Assembly: GCF_040892545.1 (NCBI RefSeq)
Contig: NZ_CP156079.1
Span: forward strand, 3,135,501 to 3,199,500
DNA length: 64,000 bases
DNA from: Paracidovorax avenae
GTDB lineage: Bacteria > Pseudomonadota > Gammaproteobacteria > Burkholderiales > Burkholderiaceae_C
Direction of reading: 5' to 3'
Below the pieces are notes generated by a model, which ran no database searches, was not told the origin of the DNA, and saw nothing but the letters and a program-made list of their open reading frames with translations. Position numbers and translations under genes: made by a program. Each line of letters begins with the position of its first letter. Position 1 is the stretch's first letter. Positions 17,791-26,948 of the stretch are shown here, piece after piece.

Positions 17791-18696
17791 ATGCACCTGC
17801 CGCTCAATGCCCTGCGAGCGTTCGAAGTCTCGGCGCGGCACCTGAATCTCACCCGCGCGGCGGAAGAGCTGCACGTGACGCAGACCGCGGTGAGCCAGCA
17901 CATTCGCAATCTCGAAGAGCGTCTGGGCAAGCCGCTGTTCCGCAGGTTGCCGCGCGGGCTGGCGCTCACCGACGAAGGGCTGGCGCTGCTGCCGGCGCTG
18001 GCGGACGCGTTCGGCCGCATCGAGCGCGCGTTGGCGCAGTGCAGCGATACGCGCCCGCGCGAGGTGCTCACCGTAGGCGCCGTGGGCACCTTCGCCGTGG
18101 GGTGGCTGCTGCCGCGGCTGCAGGCGTTCCAGCAGCAGTGCCCGTTCGTCGATCTGCGCCTGCTTACCAACAACAACCGGGTGGACCTCGCGGGCGAAGG
18201 ATTGGACTGTGCGATCCGTTTCGGCGACGGGGCCTGGCACGGCACCGAGTCGGACCGCCTGCTGGAAGCGCCCCTCACGCCCATGTGCTCGCCCGCACTC
18301 GCCGCCCGGCTGCGCGTCCCCGCGGACCTGGCGCGGGAACCGCTGCTGCGCTCCTACCGCGCCGATGAATGGGCCGCCTGGTTCGGTGCCGCGGGCGTGG
18401 CCTGCCCGGTGGTGCGGGGTACGGTGTTCGACTCGTCCCTGGCCCTGGCCGAAGCAGCGGCGCAGGGCGCGGGCGCGGCCCTGCTTCCCGCGCGCCTGTT
18501 CGAGCGCGAATTGCGACAGGGCCGGCTGGTGCGGCCGTTCGGCCACGAGATCGCGCTCGGGGCCTACTGGCTCACGCGGCTGCGGTCACGCGCTGCATCC
18601 CCCGCGCTCACGGCCTTCCGGGAATGGCTGCTGCAAGCCTGCGCCGTGAGCGGCGCGCCCATGGAGCCGTCGGCGTCTCCGGCCGTGGTGCCGTAG
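17791..18696 (+). CDS. LysR family regulator of the AmpR/GcvA type
   Basis: The 301-residue protein has an N-terminal winged helix-turn-helix (residues 5-62; NLTRAAEELHVTQTAVSQHIRNLEERL) and a C-terminal effector domain (about 90-290). The opening LPLNALRAFEVSARHLNLTRAA is typical of the AmpR/GcvA/PenR branch, whose members control beta-lactamase genes in response to cell-wall fragments. Being divergent from the class A beta-lactamase gene with a short shared regulatory region, it is very likely its regulator. Confidence 0.92.
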   Translation: MHLPLNALRAFEVSARHLNLTRAAEELHVTQTAVSQHIRNLEERLGKPLFRRLPRGLALTDEGLALLPALADAFGRIERALAQCSDTRPREVLTVGAVGTFAVGWLLPRLQAFQQQCPFVDLRLLTNNNRVDLAGEGLDCAIRFGDGAWHGTESDRLLEAPLTPMCSPALAARLRVPADLAREPLLRSYRADEWAAWFGAAGVACPVVRGTVFDSSLALAEAAAQGAGAALLPARLFERELRQGRLVRPFGHEIALGAYWLTRLRSRAASPALTAFREWLLQACAVSGAPMEPSASPAVVP

Positions 18697-18721
18697 CCCC
18701 CCGGCTTATCATCCCCGCCCC

Positions 18722-20407
18722 ATGCCCCAGATCCTGACCGCTGCCCTCTACCACTTCGCGACGCTGCCCGACTGCGAGGCGTTGCGCGGGCCCCTGCAGG
18801 CCGAATGCGACCGCCATGGCGTGCGCGGCCTGCTGCTGCTGGCCCCGGAGGGGGTGAACGGCACCATTGCCGGTACGGCGGAGGGCGTGCAGGCGGTGCT
18901 GGCCATGCTCCGTGCCCAGCCGCCGCTGGCAGGCCTGCGGCACAAGGAAGCCTGGGGTGACCGCATGCCCTTCTACCGCATGCGCGTGCGGGTCAAGCGC
19001 GAGATCGTCACCCTGGGCGTTCCTGGCGTGGACGCGGCCCGCGATGCCGGCACCTATGTGAAGCCCGGGAACTGGAACGCGCTCATCGATGACCCCGAGG
19101 TGGTGGTGATCGACGTGCGCAACGGCTACGAGAGCGCCATCGGCAGCTTCGCGCGTGCGGTGCGGCCGGAGACGCGGAGCTTCACCGAGTTTCCCGCCTG
19201 GGTGGAGGCGCAGACCGCACCGGGCGGCCTCCTGGCCGGCAAGCCGCGCGTCGCGATGTTCTGCACCGGAGGCATCCGCTGCGAGAAATCCACGGCGCTG
19301 TTGCGCATGCAGGGGTTCGGCGAGGTCTATCACCTCGAAGGCGGGATCCTGCAGTACCTGGAAGACATGCCCGCCGAAGGCAGCCGCTGGGAAGGCGACT
19401 GCTTCGTCTTCGACGAACGGGTCTCCGTGTCCCACGGCCTCGTGCCCGGAACGCACCGGCACCTGTGCCGGTCCTGCCGCATGCCGCTCGGCCCGCAGGA
19501 CCTGGCCTCGCCCGACTACCTGCCGGGCGTGCGGTGCCCGCACTGCCGCGGCACGCGGCCCGCCGAAGAAGAACGGGCGCTGGCCGAGCGGGAACGGCAG
19601 ATGGCCCTGGCCCGGCAGCGCGGCACGGAGCACCTGGGCGCCCGCCTGCCCATGCCGTCCCGCGCTGGCCAGGCCAGCAGCTCCGCTGCGCAAGACCATG
19701 GCCAGGACCCGGCGGAAGCCGGCACATCGCTGCCGGTGCTCTACAGCTTCCGGAGATGCCCCTATGCGATCCGGGCACGCATGGCGATCGCTGCCAGCGG
19801 ACAGTGCTGCGAATGGCGGGAAGTGGTGCTGCGCGACAAGCCGGCGGCGCTGCTGGCGGCGTCGCCCAAAGGCACGGTGCCCGTCCTGGTGCTGCCCGGG
19901 GGCCGGGTGCTGGAGCAGAGCCTGGACATCATGCGGTGGGCATTGGCGCAGCGTGACCCCGCGGGCTGGCTGCAGGTGGGCGAGCCGGACGACGTGGAAG
20001 CGCTGCTCGCCTCCTGCGACGGACCTTTCAAGCAGGCGCTGGACCGGTGCAAGTACCCCGAACGCCATCCGGAGGTACCACGCGGCGCGGCGCAGTCACA
20101 GGCCCGGGCATGGCTCGAAGGCCTGGAGGACAGGTTGGCCCGCGGCGCATTCCTGTGCGGAAGCCGCGCCGCGCTGGCCGATGTGGCGCTCATGCCCTTC
20201 GTGCGCCAGTACGCGGCCATCGACCGCACCGCCTGGGACGCCCGGCCCTGGCCCCGACTGCAGGCGTGGCTGGCGGCATGGGAAAGCGGGGCGCTCTTCG
20301 AACAGGTGATGCACAAGGCCCCGGCGTGGCACGAGGGGCAGCCCGTACAGCTCTTTCCGCCCGGCCCGGCACTGGCGCCTGACGGATCGCAAGCGTCCGG
20401 CGACTAG
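18722..20407 (+). CDS. trhO: tRNA uridine(34) hydroxylase (TrhO) fused to a glutathione S-transferase-like domain
   Basis: The first 310 or so residues are TrhO/YceA, which adds oxygen to wobble uridine 34 of certain tRNAs to start 5-carboxymethoxy/methoxyuridine formation. It has an N-terminal ferredoxin-like part and a rhodanese domain with active C181 in FCTGGIRCEKS. A Cys-rich tail follows (CRSC at 249-252, CPHC at 272-275), a possible metal knuckle. After a low-complexity linker (about 300-335), residues 338-545 form a GST-like module: thioredoxin-fold start LYSFRRCPYAIRARMA, PVLVLPGG and EQSLDIMRWAL, then a helical half. There is one continuous frame of 561 codons with no internal stop. 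The fusion is unusual because TrhO normally ends near 310-350 residues. Confidence 0.9.
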   Translation: MPQILTAALYHFATLPDCEALRGPLQAECDRHGVRGLLLLAPEGVNGTIAGTAEGVQAVLAMLRAQPPLAGLRHKEAWGDRMPFYRMRVRVKREIVTLGVPGVDAARDAGTYVKPGNWNALIDDPEVVVIDVRNGYESAIGSFARAVRPETRSFTEFPAWVEAQTAPGGLLAGKPRVAMFCTGGIRCEKSTALLRMQGFGEVYHLEGGILQYLEDMPAEGSRWEGDCFVFDERVSVSHGLVPGTHRHLCRSCRMPLGPQDLASPDYLPGVRCPHCRGTRPAEEERALAERERQMALARQRGTEHLGARLPMPSRAGQASSSAAQDHGQDPAEAGTSLPVLYSFRRCPYAIRARMAIAASGQCCEWREVVLRDKPAALLAASPKGTVPVLVLPGGRVLEQSLDIMRWALAQRDPAGWLQVGEPDDVEALLASCDGPFKQALDRCKYPERHPEVPRGAAQSQARAWLEGLEDRLARGAFLCGSRAALADVALMPFVRQYAAIDRTAWDARPWPRLQAWLAAWESGALFEQVMHKAPAWHEGQPVQLFPPGPALAPDGSQASGD

Positions 20408-20439
20408 CCGGCGGGCGCAGGGCCCGGCAGTCCGGCGGC

Positions 20440-20967
20440 TCAGGCCGCGGAAAACCCGCCGCGGCTGCGGCGCGGCGCACGGACCAGCATCACCAGGAGC
20501 ACCAGGGCCATCACGACGAAGCAGACGAAGGACCAGTTGGCGATGCTGCCGCCCAGGAAGGTCCAGTCGATGGCCGCGCAATCGCCGGAGCCGCGGAAGA
20601 TCATGGGAATGGCGCGGCTGATCGGAAAATTCTCGATCATCCCGTAGAAGTCGCGCCCGCAGGTGGCGATCTCGGGCGGATACCACTGCAGCCAGCTCTG
20701 GCGCGCCGCCACGAAGGCGCCGAAGCCGGACAGCAGCAGCGCCAGCACGCCCCAGGTCATCCACCAGCCACGGCCACCGCGCAGGCTGCCCAGGCCCGTG
20801 AACACCGCCACGCCGATGAGCGCGTAGCGCTGCACGATGCACATGGGGCACGGCTCGAGGCCGACCACGTGCTGCAGGTACATGCCGAAGGCGAGCATCG
20901 CGATGCAGGCCGCGGAGATGAGGGCCAGCACGCGGCGCGGTGCGGCATCCAACCAGTTCGAAACCAT
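20440..20967 (-). CDS. dsbB: Disulfide bond formation protein DsbB
   Basis: DsbB reoxidises DsbA and passes the electrons to quinones in the cytoplasmic membrane. The 175-residue protein has four membrane helices (about 12-31, 44-62, 69-88 and 144-163). Its two periplasmic cysteine pairs are C40-P-M-C43 and C103 with C130. It ends in a basic tail. Length and motifs match E. coli DsbB (176). The ATG at 20967 gives the normal N-terminus; an upstream extension in the same frame is rejected. Confidence 0.95.
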   Translation of the reverse strand: MVSNWLDAAPRRVLALISAACIAMLAFGMYLQHVVGLEPCPMCIVQRYALIGVAVFTGLGSLRGGRGWWMTWGVLALLLSGFGAFVAARQSWLQWYPPEIATCGRDFYGMIENFPISRAIPMIFRGSGDCAAIDWTFLGGSIANWSFVCFVVMALVLLVMLVRAPRRSRGGFSAA

Positions 20968-21027
20968 GGAATCCTTGTCCTTGAAAACCCGGGCGCCGCA
21001 GGCGGCATCCGGCAAGGATGCAGCGTG

Positions 21028-22152
21028 TCAGATGCCCGCGGCGTGGTCCAGAAAAACGCGGGCGCGGCGCGGCGTCACCACCAGCGTTTCACCCTCCCTG
21101 AAACCCGCATCCCGGAACTGCTGCGCCGGTATCTGCGCTTCGATCAGGGCTTCGGGCTCCGCATTGTCCGCTGATTTGTGATCGGTATCCGGGATAAGTT
21201 CCAGGCGCGCGATCGGGCCGACCACGATGGCGCGGGACAGCTGCGCCACGATGCCGCGGGGACGGCCGTCGGCGCCCACGCCCTGCCCCGGCGAATAGCG
21301 CTCCACGTCCAGGTCGTGGGGGCGCACATAGGCGAAGGCGGCGGCATTCTGGGCGGAGGCATGCTCGGGCGAATCGATGGCCATGCCCTCCACGTGCACC
21401 AGGCCCTCGTGCGCCCGGCCGTGGAACAGATTCACGTCGCCCAGGAAGCCATAGACGAAGGGGCTCGCCGGCTGGTCCCAGACCTCCTGGGGGGAGCCGC
21501 TCTGCTCGATGCGCCCCTGGTTGATCACCACCACGCGGTCCGCCACCTCCAGCGCCTCTTCCTGGTCGTGCGTGACGAAGATCGAGGTCACGTGCAGTTC
21601 GTCGTGCAGCCGGCGCAGCCAGCGGCGCAGTTCCTTGCGCACCTTGGCGTCCAGCGCGCCGAAGGGTTCGTCCAGCAGCAGCACCTTGGGCTCCACGGCG
21701 AGCGCCCGCGCCAGGGCGATGCGCTGGCGCTGCCCGCCGGACAGCTGCGAGGGGTGGCGATCGGCCAGCCAGTCGAGCTGCACGAGCTTGAGCAGGTCCG
21801 TCACCTTCTGGCGGATCTGCGCCTCGGACGGGCGCTCGGAGCGCGGCTTCACGCGCAGGCCGAACGCCACGTTCTCGAACACCGTCATGTGGCGGAACAG
21901 CGCATAGTGCTGGAACACGAAGCCCACTCCCCGGTCGCGCACGTGCACGTCGGTCGTGTCTTCGCCGGAAAAGTGGATGCTGCCGGTGTCGGGTGTCTCC
22001 AGCCCCGCGATGATGCGCAGCAGCGTGGTCTTGCCGCAGCCGGACGGCCCGAGCAGCGCGATGAGCTCGCCGGACTGGATGTCCAGGCTCACGTCCCGCA
22101 GGGCCTGGAAGTCGCCGAACTGCTTGCTGATGTTGCGGATTTCGATGCTCAT
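21028..22152 (-). CDS. cysA: Sulfate/thiosulfate ABC transporter ATP-binding protein
   Basis: This ATPase subunit drives sulfate and thiosulfate import with CysT, CysW and the periplasmic binding protein. The 374-residue protein has the P-loop GPSGCGKTT (about 34-42), the ABC signature LSGGQRQR (about 137) and the Walker [12 protein letters not shown] (about 157-167). A C-terminal regulatory OB/TOBE-type region covers about 240-370. GGGAG precedes the ATG at 22152, and a 20-base gap follows the cysW stop, so it is the last gene of the sbp-cysT-cysW-cysA operon. Confidence 0.96.
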   Translation of the reverse strand: MSIEIRNISKQFGDFQALRDVSLDIQSGELIALLGPSGCGKTTLLRIIAGLETPDTGSIHFSGEDTTDVHVRDRGVGFVFQHYALFRHMTVFENVAFGLRVKPRSERPSEAQIRQKVTDLLKLVQLDWLADRHPSQLSGGQRQRIALARALAVEPKVLLLDEPFGALDAKVRKELRRWLRRLHDELHVTSIFVTHDQEEALEVADRVVVINQGRIEQSGSPQEVWDQPASPFVYGFLGDVNLFHGRAHEGLVHVEGMAIDSPEHASAQNAAAFAYVRPHDLDVERYSPGQGVGADGRPRGIVAQLSRAIVVGPIARLELIPDTDHKSADNAEPEALIEAQIPAQQFRDAGFREGETLVVTPRRARVFLDHAAGI

Positions 22153-22172
22153 GTGTGTCTCCCGGTCCTGGG

Positions 22173-23102
22173 TCAGCGGGTCGTCGTGGCGGAAGCGGCA
22201 GGGAAGGGGGTGGGCCGCTCCGGCGGAAGCTGGGCTGCGGCCTTGCGCTCCTGCTCGCTGCGCCACTCCGCGAAGGTCTTGATCACCAGGGTGACCAGCG
22301 CCAGCAGGGCCAGCAGCGAGGCCGCAGCGAAGGCCGCGACGGACTGGTACTCGTTGTAGAGGATTTCGACGTGCAGCGGGATGGTGTTGGTCTGGCCGCG
22401 GATATGCCCCGAGACCACCGACACGGCGCCGAACTCGCCCATGGCGCGTGCATTGCACAGGATCACGCCGTACAGCAGCCCCCACTTGATGTTGGGCAGC
22501 GTCACATGCCAGAAGGTCTGCCAGCCGCTCGCGCCGAGCACGATCGCGGCCTGCTCCTCGTCGCTGCCCTGCGCCTGCATCAGGGGAATGAGCTCACGCG
22601 CGATGAAGGGGAACGTGACGAAGACGGTCGCCAGCACGATGCCCGGCACGGCGAAGATGATCTTGATGTCATGCGCGGCCAGCCACGGGCCCAGCCAGCC
22701 GTTGGCGCCGAACAGCAGCACGTACACCAGGCCCGCCACGACGGGCGAGACGGAGAACGGCAGGTCCACCAGCGTCGTGAGGAAGGCCTTGCCGCGGAAC
22801 TCGTACTTGGCGATGGCCCAGGCAGCCGCCACGCCGAACACGAGGTTGAGCGGCACCGCGATGGCCGCGGTGATCAACGTGAGGCGGATGGCGGACCAGG
22901 CGTCGGGCTCGCGCAGCGCATCCAGGTAGGCTCCGACGCCCTTGCGCAGCGCCTCGGTGAACACGGCCGCGAGCGGCAGCACGAGGAACAGCAGCAGGAA
23001 GGCCAGCGCGACCCCGATCAGCGTCCAGCGGACCCAGGGGGCTTCGGTGGTGCCGGCCTGGGCTCGGCGGACAACGCGTGTCGAATGGTTGTTCAAGGGC
23101 AT
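22173..23102 (-). CDS. cysW: Sulfate ABC transporter permease CysW
   Basis: One of the two membrane permease subunits of the sulfate importer. The 309-residue protein has six predicted membrane segments and the permease EAA-type loop around [23 protein letters not shown] at 23102 ([17 protein letters not shown]) was chosen. An extended version starting at 23177 would read into the extragenic repeat between cysT and cysW and has no family counterpart. A C-terminal Pro/Ala-rich tail is also present. Confidence 0.95.
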   Translation of the reverse strand: MPLNNHSTRVVRRAQAGTTEAPWVRWTLIGVALAFLLLFLVLPLAAVFTEALRKGVGAYLDALREPDAWSAIRLTLITAAIAVPLNLVFGVAAAWAIAKYEFRGKAFLTTLVDLPFSVSPVVAGLVYVLLFGANGWLGPWLAAHDIKIIFAVPGIVLATVFVTFPFIARELIPLMQAQGSDEEQAAIVLGASGWQTFWHVTLPNIKWGLLYGVILCNARAMGEFGAVSVVSGHIRGQTNTIPLHVEILYNEYQSVAAFAAASLLALLALVTLVIKTFAEWRSEQERKAAAQLPPERPTPFPAASATTTR

Positions 23103-23184
23103 TCTCCAAAGCGCACGGCACCCGTTGCAGGCACGGCACAGGCCAGGGCAGCCGTGGAACGGGCTTTGCCCGGCCACTGGCTGC

Positions 23185-23225
23185 GTCCCCCCTGGGGGGA
23201 AGGCGCGAAGCGACTCAGGGGGGAC
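23185..23225. repeat. Extragenic palindromic repeat between cysT and cysW
   Basis: GTCCCCCCTG at the left and CAGGGGGGAC at the right form a perfect 10-bp stem enclosing a GC-rich loop that has its own C-run/G-run pairing. It fills part of the 124-base cysT-cysW gap and begins immediately after the cysT stop. From memory, similar sequences are scattered between genes in Comamonadaceae genomes. Within an operon it may lower expression of downstream genes or stabilise the upstream message. Confidence 0.55.
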
Positions 23226-23226
23226 A

Positions 23227-24102
23227 TCACTGGCTCTTGCGCTGCCAGGCCTGCAGCGCGTTGATGATGAAAAGCAGCGCGAAGGAGATGACCAGCATCA
23301 CCACGGCCACGGCCGTGGCACCCGCGTAGTCGTACTGCTCCAGCTTGCCGATGATGATGAGGGGCGTGATCTCGGACACCATGGGCATGTTGCCGGCGAT
23401 GAAGATCACCGAGCCGTATTCCCCCACCGCGCGCGCGAACGCCATGGCGAAGCCCGTGAGCAGCGCGGGCGTGATGGAAGGCAGGATGACCTTGGTGAAG
23501 ATCTGCCACCGGGTCGCGCCCAGGCTGGTCGCGGCTTCCTCCAGTTCCTTCTCGGCGTCCTCCAGCACGGGCTGCACGGTGCGGACCACGAAAGGCAGGC
23601 CGATGAAGATCAGGGCGATGACCACGCCCGCGGGCTTGAACGCGAGCTGGATGCCCAGGGGCTCCAGGTACTGCCCCACCCAGCCGTTGCCGGCCAGCAG
23701 CGCGGTGAGGGAGATGCCCGCCACAGCCGTCGGCAGCGCGAACGGCAGATCGACCAGGGCATCGACGATCTTCTTGCCGGGAAACCGGTAGCGCACCAGC
23801 ACCCAGGCGATCAGCAGTCCGAACACGAGGTTGACCAGCGCAGCCAGGAAGGACGCGCCGAAAGTGAGCCGGTACGAAGCCAGCACGCGAGGCGCGCTGA
23901 TGGCCGACCAGAACTGGTCCCAGGTGAGCGTGAAGGTCTTGAACAGCAGCGCCGACAGCGGGATGAGCACGATGATGCTCAGGTAGAAGAGCGTGTAGCC
24001 CAGCGTGAGTCCGAAGCCGGGCAGCACGCGGCGGGAGCCGCCACTGCGGGCACGGCCGGTCGCGGGCGCCCGGGCGCCCGGGGAAGGGATGGCCGCGCCC
24101 AT
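23227..24102 (-). CDS. cysT: Sulfate ABC transporter permease CysT
   Basis: This is the first permease subunit of the sulfate importer. Its 291 residues include six membrane segments and the EAA-type loop [21 protein letters not shown], which contacts CysA. The N-terminal 30 residues are Ala/Arg/Gly-rich. The start at 24102 lies three bases after the sbp stop, so it is translationally close to the binding-protein gene. Confidence 0.95.
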   Translation of the reverse strand: MGAAIPSPGARAPATGRARSGGSRRVLPGFGLTLGYTLFYLSIIVLIPLSALLFKTFTLTWDQFWSAISAPRVLASYRLTFGASFLAALVNLVFGLLIAWVLVRYRFPGKKIVDALVDLPFALPTAVAGISLTALLAGNGWVGQYLEPLGIQLAFKPAGVVIALIFIGLPFVVRTVQPVLEDAEKELEEAATSLGATRWQIFTKVILPSITPALLTGFAMAFARAVGEYGSVIFIAGNMPMVSEITPLIIIGKLEQYDYAGATAVAVVMLVISFALLFIINALQAWQRKSQ

Positions 24103-24105
24103 GGA

Positions 24106-25119
24106 TCAGCGGCCGCCGGGCGTGTAGAGCTTGTCGAACTGGCCGCCGTCGTTGAAGTGCACCTTCTGCGCTTCACCCAGCGATCCGAAGTACTTGGCGA
24201 CAGTGAACTGCTTGACCGGCTTGAAAACGTCGGCGTGCTTCTTCAGCACGGCTTCGGAGCGCGGGCGCAGCGCATGCTGGGCGGCGATTTCCTGGCCTTC
24301 GTCGGAATACAGGTAGTCCAGGTAGGCCTTGGCAAGGTCGCCAGTGCCCTTCTTGGCCACGGTGCGCTCCACCACGGCGACAGGGTTCTCGGCCACCACG
24401 CTCACCGAGGGATAGACGGCATCGACCTTGCCCTTGCCGAACTCGCGCTCGATGGACAGCACCTCGGATTCGAACGTGATGAGCACGTCGCCCGTGTTGC
24501 GCTGCAGGAAGATGCTGGTCGCGTCGCGCCCGCCCTTGCCCAGCACAGGCACGTTCTTGTAGAGCTTGCCGACGAACTCCGCCGCCTGGGCATCGGTGCC
24601 GCCCTTCTCGCGCACGGAGCCCCAGGCAGCCAGGTAGGCGTATCGGCCGTTGCCGCCGGTCTTGGGGTTCACCACCACGACCTGCACACCGGGCTTGACC
24701 AGGTCGTCCCAGTCCTTGATGTTCTTGGGATTGCCCTTGCGCACCAGGAACAGCATGGTGGAGGTGGTGGGCGAAGCGTCGTTGGGGAATTTCTTCGCCC
24801 AGTCCTTCGCCACCACGCCGTTGGCAGCGAGGAAGTCGATGTCGGTGGTGGTGTTGAAGGTGACCACATCGGCGGCGAGGCCGTCGTTGACCGCGCGGGC
24901 CTGGGCGCTGGAGCCTCCGTGGGCCTGGTCGATGCGGACGTCCTGGCCGGTGGTCTTCTTGTAGTGGGCAACGAAGGCCTGGTTGTAGTCCTTGTAGAAC
25001 TCCCGGGCGACGTCGTAGGAAACATTGAGCAGCGTGGCCGTCTGCGCGGATGCCACGCCCGCCGTGGCGGCGAGGGCCAGGGCGGCCAGGAGGGTCTTGA
25101 GTCTCGTCCGGGAATTCAT
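24106..25119 (-). CDS. sbp: Sulfate ABC transporter substrate-binding protein
   Basis: A periplasmic binding protein that captures sulfate and delivers it to CysTWA. The 337-residue precursor has a signal peptide cleaved near ASAQT (about residue 25). The mature part opens ATLLNVSYDVAREFYKDYNQ, typical of Sbp/CysP, and contains the conserved KTGGNGRYAYLAAWG in the middle. It is the first gene of the operon and its upstream region contains a palindrome that may be a CysB site. Confidence 0.95.
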   Translation of the reverse strand: MNSRTRLKTLLAALALAATAGVASAQTATLLNVSYDVAREFYKDYNQAFVAHYKKTTGQDVRIDQAHGGSSAQARAVNDGLAADVVTFNTTTDIDFLAANGVVAKDWAKKFPNDASPTTSTMLFLVRKGNPKNIKDWDDLVKPGVQVVVVNPKTGGNGRYAYLAAWGSVREKGGTDAQAAEFVGKLYKNVPVLGKGGRDATSIFLQRNTGDVLITFESEVLSIEREFGKGKVDAVYPSVSVVAENPVAVVERTVAKKGTGDLAKAYLDYLYSDEGQEIAAQHALRPRSEAVLKKHADVFKPVKQFTVAKYFGSLGEAQKVHFNDGGQFDKLYTPGGR

Positions 25120-25182
25120 GTGTGCGTCACCCAGGTTGTCTGTGAATGCAACCTATTGTGAACGTCCCTGCTTCCAACTCAA

Positions 25183-25196
25183 AAGAATAGATTCTT
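25183..25196. promoter_or_regulatory. AT-rich palindrome upstream of sbp
   Basis: AAGAATAGATTCTT is a perfect 6+2+6 palindrome 64 bases upstream of the sbp start in an AT-rich stretch that contrasts with the GC-rich genes. CysB, the LysR-type activator of sulfate assimilation, binds AT-rich sites upstream of such operons, so it is a candidate activator site. Confidence 0.45.
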
Positions 25197-25247
25197 GTTA
25201 ATTAATCAGCTGGGTGCATAAAGCACCGGGAAATGGGCCCTGCGCAC

Positions 25248-25829
25248 TCACGCCGCAGAGCGCACCGGCTCCACGCCGCCGCCCGGTCCCCAGGCCACAT
25301 CCTCCGTGAGAGAGTGCAGCAAGGCCCAGCCGAGCGGCCACTCGCCATGGCCGGAATCCACGTTGATGTGCCCTGCCTGCTGCAGCCGTACGAATTCGCT
25401 GCCCCAGGCCCGTGCATAGGCACCTGCCAGGCGGATGGGGCAATACGGATCGTTGCTGCTGGCCACCAGAATGCTGCGGTAGGGCAAGGGCGCATAGGGC
25501 ACGGGGGCGAAATCGCTGAGCACGGCGCGGCGCTCCGGGTCGGCGGGCGCCACCAGCAGGGCACCGGTCACGCGGGATCGGGCCTGCGGGCCCATGTGCG
25601 CGGATGCGATGCAGCCCAGGCTGTGGGCGACGATCACCACCGGGTGGGGAGCCTCCAGCACGGTGCGCTCCAGCGTCCGGACCCAGGCTTCGCGCGTCGG
25701 GGTGATCCAGTCGTCCTGCACGACCCTGCGCGCCCCGGGCAGGCGTTCCGCCCAGAGCGTCTGCCAATGACCCGGGCCGGAGTCGCGCCAGCCCGGCACC
25801 ACGATGATGGAGCGGTCCGCGCCGTTCAT
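25248..25829 (-). CDS. RBBP9/YdeN family alpha/beta hydrolase
   Basis: This 193-residue serine hydrolase of the RBBP9/YdeN family begins MNGADRSIIVVPGWRDSGPG. The nucleophile elbow AHSLGCIA holds the likely catalytic Ser around residue 75. An Asp in SSNDPYCP and a His in AGHINVDSGHGEWP complete the triad. The substrate is unknown. In Comamonadaceae such hydrolases often sit beside sulfur-assimilation genes, as here next to sbp, which hints at organosulfur metabolism. The ATG at 25829 overlaps the stop of a small upstream ORF (ATGA). A longer in-frame start is possible at 25994 but gives a non-conserved N-terminus. Confidence 0.88.
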   Translation of the reverse strand: MNGADRSIIVVPGWRDSGPGHWQTLWAERLPGARRVVQDDWITPTREAWVRTLERTVLEAPHPVVIVAHSLGCIASAHMGPQARSRVTGALLVAPADPERRAVLSDFAPVPYAPLPYRSILVASSNDPYCPIRLAGAYARAWGSEFVRLQQAGHINVDSGHGEWPLGWALLHSLTEDVAWGPGGGVEPVRSAA

Positions 25830-25939
25830 GGCAGCCTCCGCACGGAGGTCCTCCGGACGGCCGGCGACGCCGGGAAGGAATGGCAGGGACGCTGCCGACA
25901 CGGAGGTTCGCTGTGGGGGACTGCTGCAGCCATGGGCAT
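25826..25939 (-). CDS. Possible 37-residue leader ORF coupled to the hydrolase gene
   Basis: An ATG preceded by AAGGAG at good spacing opens a 37-codon frame (starts MPMAAAVPHS). Its TGA overlaps the hydrolase ATG as ATGA, the classic geometry of translational coupling. It contains two Pro-Cys pairs (EPPCRQRPCHS). Its Shine-Dalgarno is much better than that of the hydrolase itself. It may be a cysteine-sensing or coupling leader, but chance cannot be excluded. Confidence 0.4.
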   Translation of the reverse strand: MPMAAAVPHSEPPCRQRPCHSFPASPAVRRTSVRRLP

Positions 25940-25996
25940 CGCTCCTTTGCATGCATGAATGGAGCGATTCTGGTGGGGCAGCTATAAAACCCAAAC

Positions 25997-26026
25997 GAAT
26001 ATCTGGTTCTGAATTTATGAATATCT
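25997..26026. promoter_or_regulatory. Direct repeat GAATATCT upstream of hydrolase gene
   Basis: GAATATCT occurs at 25997-26004 and 26019-26026, start to start 22 bases, about two helical turns. The region between 25980 and 26035 is strikingly AT-rich and lies just upstream of the hydrolase and its leader ORF. The geometry suits a dimeric activator such as a LysR-type protein (CysB is a candidate given the neighbours). Confidence 0.45.
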
Positions 26027-26029
26027 CAT

Positions 26030-26749
26030 CTATTCGAGGGGCTGGCGACGATCACCCGCATGCCGCAGCAGCAGGAGAACCTGCCACTGGGCCGCCACCA
26101 GGGCGAGGTAGGCGAACAGTTCCGCCCACTCCTCCACGACCACGGCCCGGCCCGCAAGGAAGCGCGCGACCGGCAGGCCCAGATGCCCTTCGGCATAGGT
26201 GCTGAGCGTGGCGGCGAGCAGCAGGATGGCCAGTTCCGCCCATGCGAATTGCCGGGAGCGCAGCAAAGCGGGCACGGCACGCAGGACCCGCGAACGCAGG
26301 AGCACCCAGGCGCACCACGCCAGCACGAGGAGCGCCAGAGGGGCCACCGCGGGCTTGTACCAGAGCACGGAGGAGGAATAGACCGGGCCCTCTGCAGAAA
26401 AACCTATCGGGGGCAGCAGCGCGGCCCCCCAGCTCAGTTCGCGTGCCGCCATCAGGCACCAGACCGGTGCCGAGGCCAGCGCGAGCCCTTTGGCCACAGA
26501 GCCTGCGGCGCGTCCGGCGGTACGCCCGCGGGCGACCAGCACGGCCATGCAGGCCCCCGCCAGCAGCACCACCACCTGGATATCTTCAAGGAGGCCGTTC
26601 TCCCAGCCGGCGGAGACGGGAAGGAGGGACGCGACCGCGCCGCTGACCGCCAGCCCCAGGAGCATGAAGGCCAGCCGCAGGCGGCGCCAGCGGACGGATT
26701 GCGGAGGAACGTGGAACGTCACCGGGGACGGGCAGGCAGCGGTGTTCAT
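26030..26749 (-). CDS. Hypothetical multi-pass membrane protein
   Basis: A 239-residue integral membrane protein with about six hydrophobic segments (roughly 25-47, 58-75, 84-101, 130-150, 168-185 and 205-225). The motif AARELSWGAAL follows the third segment, and an acidic pair lies in AVVVEEWAELFAYL. It is not assigned to a named family, and no enzymatic motif was seen. It is a single gene with its own upstream region facing the LysR gene that starts at 27884, on the same strand. The frame is long and hydrophobicity is regular, so a real gene is likely. Confidence 0.75.
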   Translation of the reverse strand: MNTAACPSPVTFHVPPQSVRWRRLRLAFMLLGLAVSGAVASLLPVSAGWENGLLEDIQVVVLLAGACMAVLVARGRTAGRAAGSVAKGLALASAPVWCLMAARELSWGAALLPPIGFSAEGPVYSSSVLWYKPAVAPLALLVLAWCAWVLLRSRVLRAVPALLRSRQFAWAELAILLLAATLSTYAEGHLGLPVARFLAGRAVVVEEWAELFAYLALVAAQWQVLLLLRHAGDRRQPLE

Positions 26750-26948
26750 GGGCGGGCGATGGGACTGGCAACGAAGGCCCTGCGTGGCAGGGGCTGCGCA
26801 CGCGTGAGGGATTTGCGGCCCTGCGGTTCCCGCACCGGGATGTCGCTGCGCGTACGTGACTTACCGAAGAGTCCAGAAAGTGACCAATCAGTTACGAAAC
26901 AGTGTACGGCAAGTGTGTAAAGCGCGTGTAATGCCATGCGCGTAGTGA

